This document shows positions 6,926 through 8,525 of a stretch of DNA of 8,525 bases, one piece after another. Position numbers and translations under genes: made by a program. Within the stretch, counting starts at the first letter, position 1; every line of letters starts with the position of its first letter. The stretch comes from Rickettsiales bacterium (lineage in GTDB: Bacteria; Pseudomonadota; Alphaproteobacteria; Rickettsiales; UBA1997): positions 1 through 8,525 of the forward strand of contig SHWK01000037.1 in assembly GCA_009693885.1 (NCBI GenBank), given 5' to 3'. The notes below the pieces were generated by a model. The model was not told where the DNA came from. It was given only the letters and a program-made list of their open reading frames with translations, and did no database searches.

Positions 6926-7486
6926 ATGCACCTGCTAATTGGCCTCGGAAATATCGGTAAAGAATATGCTAAAACCCGTCATAATTTTGGCTTTTTGGCG
7001 CTTGATCAAATTATTGCATATTACAGCTTGAGCGCTTTAGGCAAAAAATTTTCCAGCGAAGTTTTTGTTGGCGAAATTGCTGGCAAAAAAATAATAGCAC
7101 TCAAGCCACAAACTTACATGAACAACTCAGGTATTGCGGCCCTTGAAGCAATGCAATTTTACAGAATTCCACTGCAAAATACTATTGTTTTGCATGATGA
7201 AATTGATATTGATTTAGGGCGAATAAAAACAAAAATTGGTGGCGGATCTGCGGGACATAATGGCCTAAGATCACTTGATACAACAATCGGCAAAGAATAT
7301 TGGCGCATTCGCCTTGGCGTTGGAAGGCCTGAAAACAAAGAATTTGAAGTATCCGATTATGTTTTATCGAAATTCACTAAAGATGAAATGGTGATTGTTG
7401 AAGAAATAAACAAAAAAATCTCTACAGCAATTAGCTTATTGATTGATGGTAATGCAACTTTGTTTGCAAATAAATTTGCGCTTTAA
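6926..7486 (+). CDS. pth: Peptidyl-tRNA hydrolase
   Basis: Pth cleaves the ester bond of peptidyl-tRNAs that drop off the ribosome, recycling tRNA in the cytoplasm; it is normally essential. The 186-residue length is typical. The catalytic set is complete: His19 in TRHNFGF (the general base, E. coli His20), Asn67 in TYMNNSG, Asp91 in LHDEIDIDLG and Asn112 in AGHNGLRS. The N-terminal LLIGLGNIGKEY and the lid-region motif SDYVLSKF (143-150) also fit the family. The start ATG 6926 gives the usual short N-terminus; no Shine-Dalgarno is present. A weak candidate promoter is TTAGCT (6877-6882) with CATAAT (6900-6905), 17 nt apart. It is divergent from typA. The exported Cys-rich gene follows after 54 nt on the same strand with no clear terminator between, so they may share a transcript. 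The rplY and ychF genes, frequent neighbours of pth, are not in this window. Confidence 0.95.
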   Translation: MHLLIGLGNIGKEYAKTRHNFGFLALDQIIAYYSLSALGKKFSSEVFVGEIAGKKIIALKPQTYMNNSGIAALEAMQFYRIPLQNTIVLHDEIDIDLGRIKTKIGGGSAGHNGLRSLDTTIGKEYWRIRLGVGRPENKEFEVSDYVLSKFTKDEMVIVEEINKKISTAISLLIDGNATLFANKFAL

Positions 7487-7540
7487 AATTTTTCTGCTTA
7501 ATTAGTTAACCTGAAATTCAAAGAATCAACTTCGATAAAT

Positions 7541-8137
7541 ATGAAAATTAAATTATTAGCCGCAATATTTACACTTTCTTTTGCAACAACCTCAATGGCC
7601 TTAGAAGCAAGCCCTGATTCTATAAAAAGCACGGCTGTAGCGCAAGAAAAAATAGAAAGTGCAGCATCCAAAACTACAGATCAAAAAGAAGTTGTAGCTA
7701 AAACTGAAGCAAAAAAATCATCAACAAAAATTGATAGTAAAGATGCTAAAAATATTGAAGATATAAAAACTTTTGATTTTGAAAGAATCTTTCGCGAAGC
7801 TAATGATTACTTTATCGCTGCACAAAAATGGAAAACAATTAAATGTATTCCACAATCAATGTATGTTTGCTCAAAGCACGAATGTCCAAAATTAAAATTG
7901 CTTGATAATGCGGCAATTGTTATTGATAAAAATAACAAAACAATTGCGCTATGCCGCAATAAAATTTGCCAATATTATGATGCAGAACTTAATCAAACTG
8001 GCGTATTCGTGAATGTAAAAGTGAAGGGAATTAACGGCATTTTGACTAGAATTTTAGGCGATAGTCGCTTCAAACAAATTTCGGTGGTGGGCCTTGATGC
8101 ATATATCACTAACGGCACATGCGAAGCTATTGAATAA
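7541..8137 (+). CDS. Exported six-cysteine protein of unknown function
   Basis: The 198-residue protein is not one I recognise. Residues 1-20 are a clear Sec signal peptide (K2 and K4, hydrophobic 5-15, S-M-A before the probable cut at 20/21), so it should be periplasmic or secreted; Ala20 is not followed by Cys, so it is not a lipoprotein. Residues 21-75 are a low-complexity Lys/Ala/Ser/Glu/Asp linker, probably disordered. A folded domain follows at about 78-198 with six Cys (102, 110, 115, 138, 143, 194) in the pattern C-x7-C-x4-C-x22-C-x4-C-x50-C, suggesting up to three disulfides. It contains strand-like segments such as AAIVIDKNNKTIALC and GVFVNVKVKG. The start ATG 7541 is the natural one for the signal peptide; no Shine-Dalgarno is present. 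It follows pth by 54 nt, and a strong terminator lies 25 nt after its stop. A metal- or cofactor-binding role for the cysteines is possible, but nothing shows it. Confidence 0.8.
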   Translation: MKIKLLAAIFTLSFATTSMALEASPDSIKSTAVAQEKIESAASKTTDQKEVVAKTEAKKSSTKIDSKDAKNIEDIKTFDFERIFREANDYFIAAQKWKTIKCIPQSMYVCSKHECPKLKLLDNAAIVIDKNNKTIALCRNKICQYYDAELNQTGVFVNVKVKGINGILTRILGDSRFKQISVVGLDAYITNGTCEAIE

Positions 8138-8162
8138 ATATATTCCACACAATTTTTTGCAT

Positions 8163-8201
8163 AAAAAAAGCGGCAAATCTTAATTGATTTGCCGCTTTTT
8201 T
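8163..8201. terminator. Bidirectional intrinsic terminator between the Cys-rich gene and gcvH
   Basis: An A-run (8163-8169) precedes a perfect 10-bp stem GCGGCAAATC (8170-8179), the loop TTAATT and GATTTGCCGC (8186-8195), followed by six T's (8196-8201). The A and T tracts also pair, lengthening the stem. It serves the plus-strand gene ending at 8137 and the minus-strand gcvH ending at 8220. Confidence 0.92.
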
Positions 8202-8219
8202 AAAATCATTAAAACTAAT

Positions 8220-8525
8220 CTATTTTTCTTCCAAATATTTTTTGTAAGAAGCCTCATCCATTGCATCAGCTAATTCAGATTCATCGCTTAATTTAACTTT
8301 AGCAATCCAGCCATCTTTATAGGCAGAATTATTGATTAATTCTGGTTGTGCAGTTAGTGCTTGATTAACTTCAACAACTGAACCAGATGCAGCAATATAA
8401 ACATCGCTCGCTGATTTAGAAGATTCAACAACTGCAAAAGCATCGCCTTTAGCATAAGTGTTGCCAACTTTTGGCAATTCTACATAAACAAGCTCACCTA
8501 GTGCATCGGCAGCATATTCTGTGAT
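8220..8525 (-). CDS. gcvH: Glycine cleavage system H protein, 5' end missing (right edge)
   Basis: The 101 visible residues run without a break to the window edge, with the first codon (ATC) at 8525-8523. They begin ITEYAADALGELVYVELPKVG, the classic H-protein sequence, so roughly the first 20-25 residues are outside the window. H protein is the lipoyl carrier that shuttles the aminomethyl group of glycine between GcvP, GcvT and the dihydrolipoyl dehydrogenase. The lipoylation site is present as the Lys in VVESSKSASDVY (usual form ESVKAASD). The following ASGSVVEVNQAL, QPELINNSAYKDGWIAKVKL and the acidic Tyr-containing C-terminus (YKKYLEEK) are standard. A TTG at 8477 is an internal leucine codon, not a start. 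GcvT and GcvP, if linked, would lie off the right edge; downstream the gene ends at the shared terminator. Confidence 0.95.
   Translation of the reverse strand: MTEYAADALGELVYVELPKVGNTYAKGDAFAVVESSKSASDVYIAASGSVVEVNQALTAQPELINNSAYKDGWIAKVKLSDESELADAMDEASYKKYLEEK

Noticed and set aside
7466..7479. GCAAATAAATTTGC palindrome near the 3' end of pth, considered as an operator or terminator
   Set aside because: It is within coding sequence, A/T-rich, has only a 2-nt centre (too tight for an RNA loop) and is not followed by a clean T-run, so chance is the simpler explanation.
8220..8477. Short gcvH starting at the TTG at 8477
   Set aside because: The frame continues upstream to the window edge with conserved H-protein sequence (ITEYAADALGELVYVE), so the TTG encodes an internal leucine.
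1..8525. tRNA/rRNA genes, IS elements, CRISPR array, riboswitch
   Set aside because: The gaps between genes are all short (under about 250 bp), and I saw no cloverleaf, repeat-spacer array, terminal inverted repeats, transposase or recognisable riboswitch core in them. No stretch over 300 bases lacks a gene.

Overview
The window is AT-rich DNA with compact, mostly housekeeping gene content and no mobile element, RNA gene or CRISPR array that I can see. It most likely comes from an alphaproteobacterium. The Fur protein has the alphaproteobacterial form, with an HHDHLID segment and no CxxC zinc cysteines. The cell is Gram-negative, because there is an OprP/OprO-like porin ending in Phe, and Sec signal peptides are present. 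AT-richness together with one protein whose N-terminus looks like a mitochondrial presequence would fit a host-associated lineage (Rickettsiales or Holosporales type). That is inference; the presence of guaB and gcvH does not suggest an extremely reduced genome.

Layout. Positions 1-3194 carry four minus-strand genes, read from high to low coordinate: fur, a soluble HExxH metallopeptidase-like gene 5 nt behind it, a phosphate-selective-type porin with its own promoter and a leader of about 125 nt, and, 11 nt after the porin stop, the 5' part of an unrecognised gene that runs off the left edge. guaB (IMP dehydrogenase) is divergent from fur on the plus strand, and their putative promoters overlap in a short intergenic region. 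guaB meets typA/bipA (minus) tail to tail across a bidirectional hairpin terminator. typA is divergent from pth (peptidyl-tRNA hydrolase, plus). pth is followed by an exported six-cysteine protein of unknown function. That gene meets gcvH (glycine cleavage H protein, minus, cut by the right edge) across a second bidirectional terminator.

How the parts relate. guaB (GTP supply), typA (ribosome-associated GTPase) and pth (tRNA recycling) are growth and translation genes that happen to be neighbours. The less ordinary material is the fur-metallopeptidase pair, the porin transcript with its downstream Arg-rich gene, and the Cys-rich exported protein. None of the complete genes has a convincing Shine-Dalgarno sequence; their starts are instead preceded by A/T-rich sequence. 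Promoter calls are by eye against the sigma70 consensus and are tentative. The typA promoter is useful because its -10 element overlaps an upstream in-frame ATG, which rules out the longer start.
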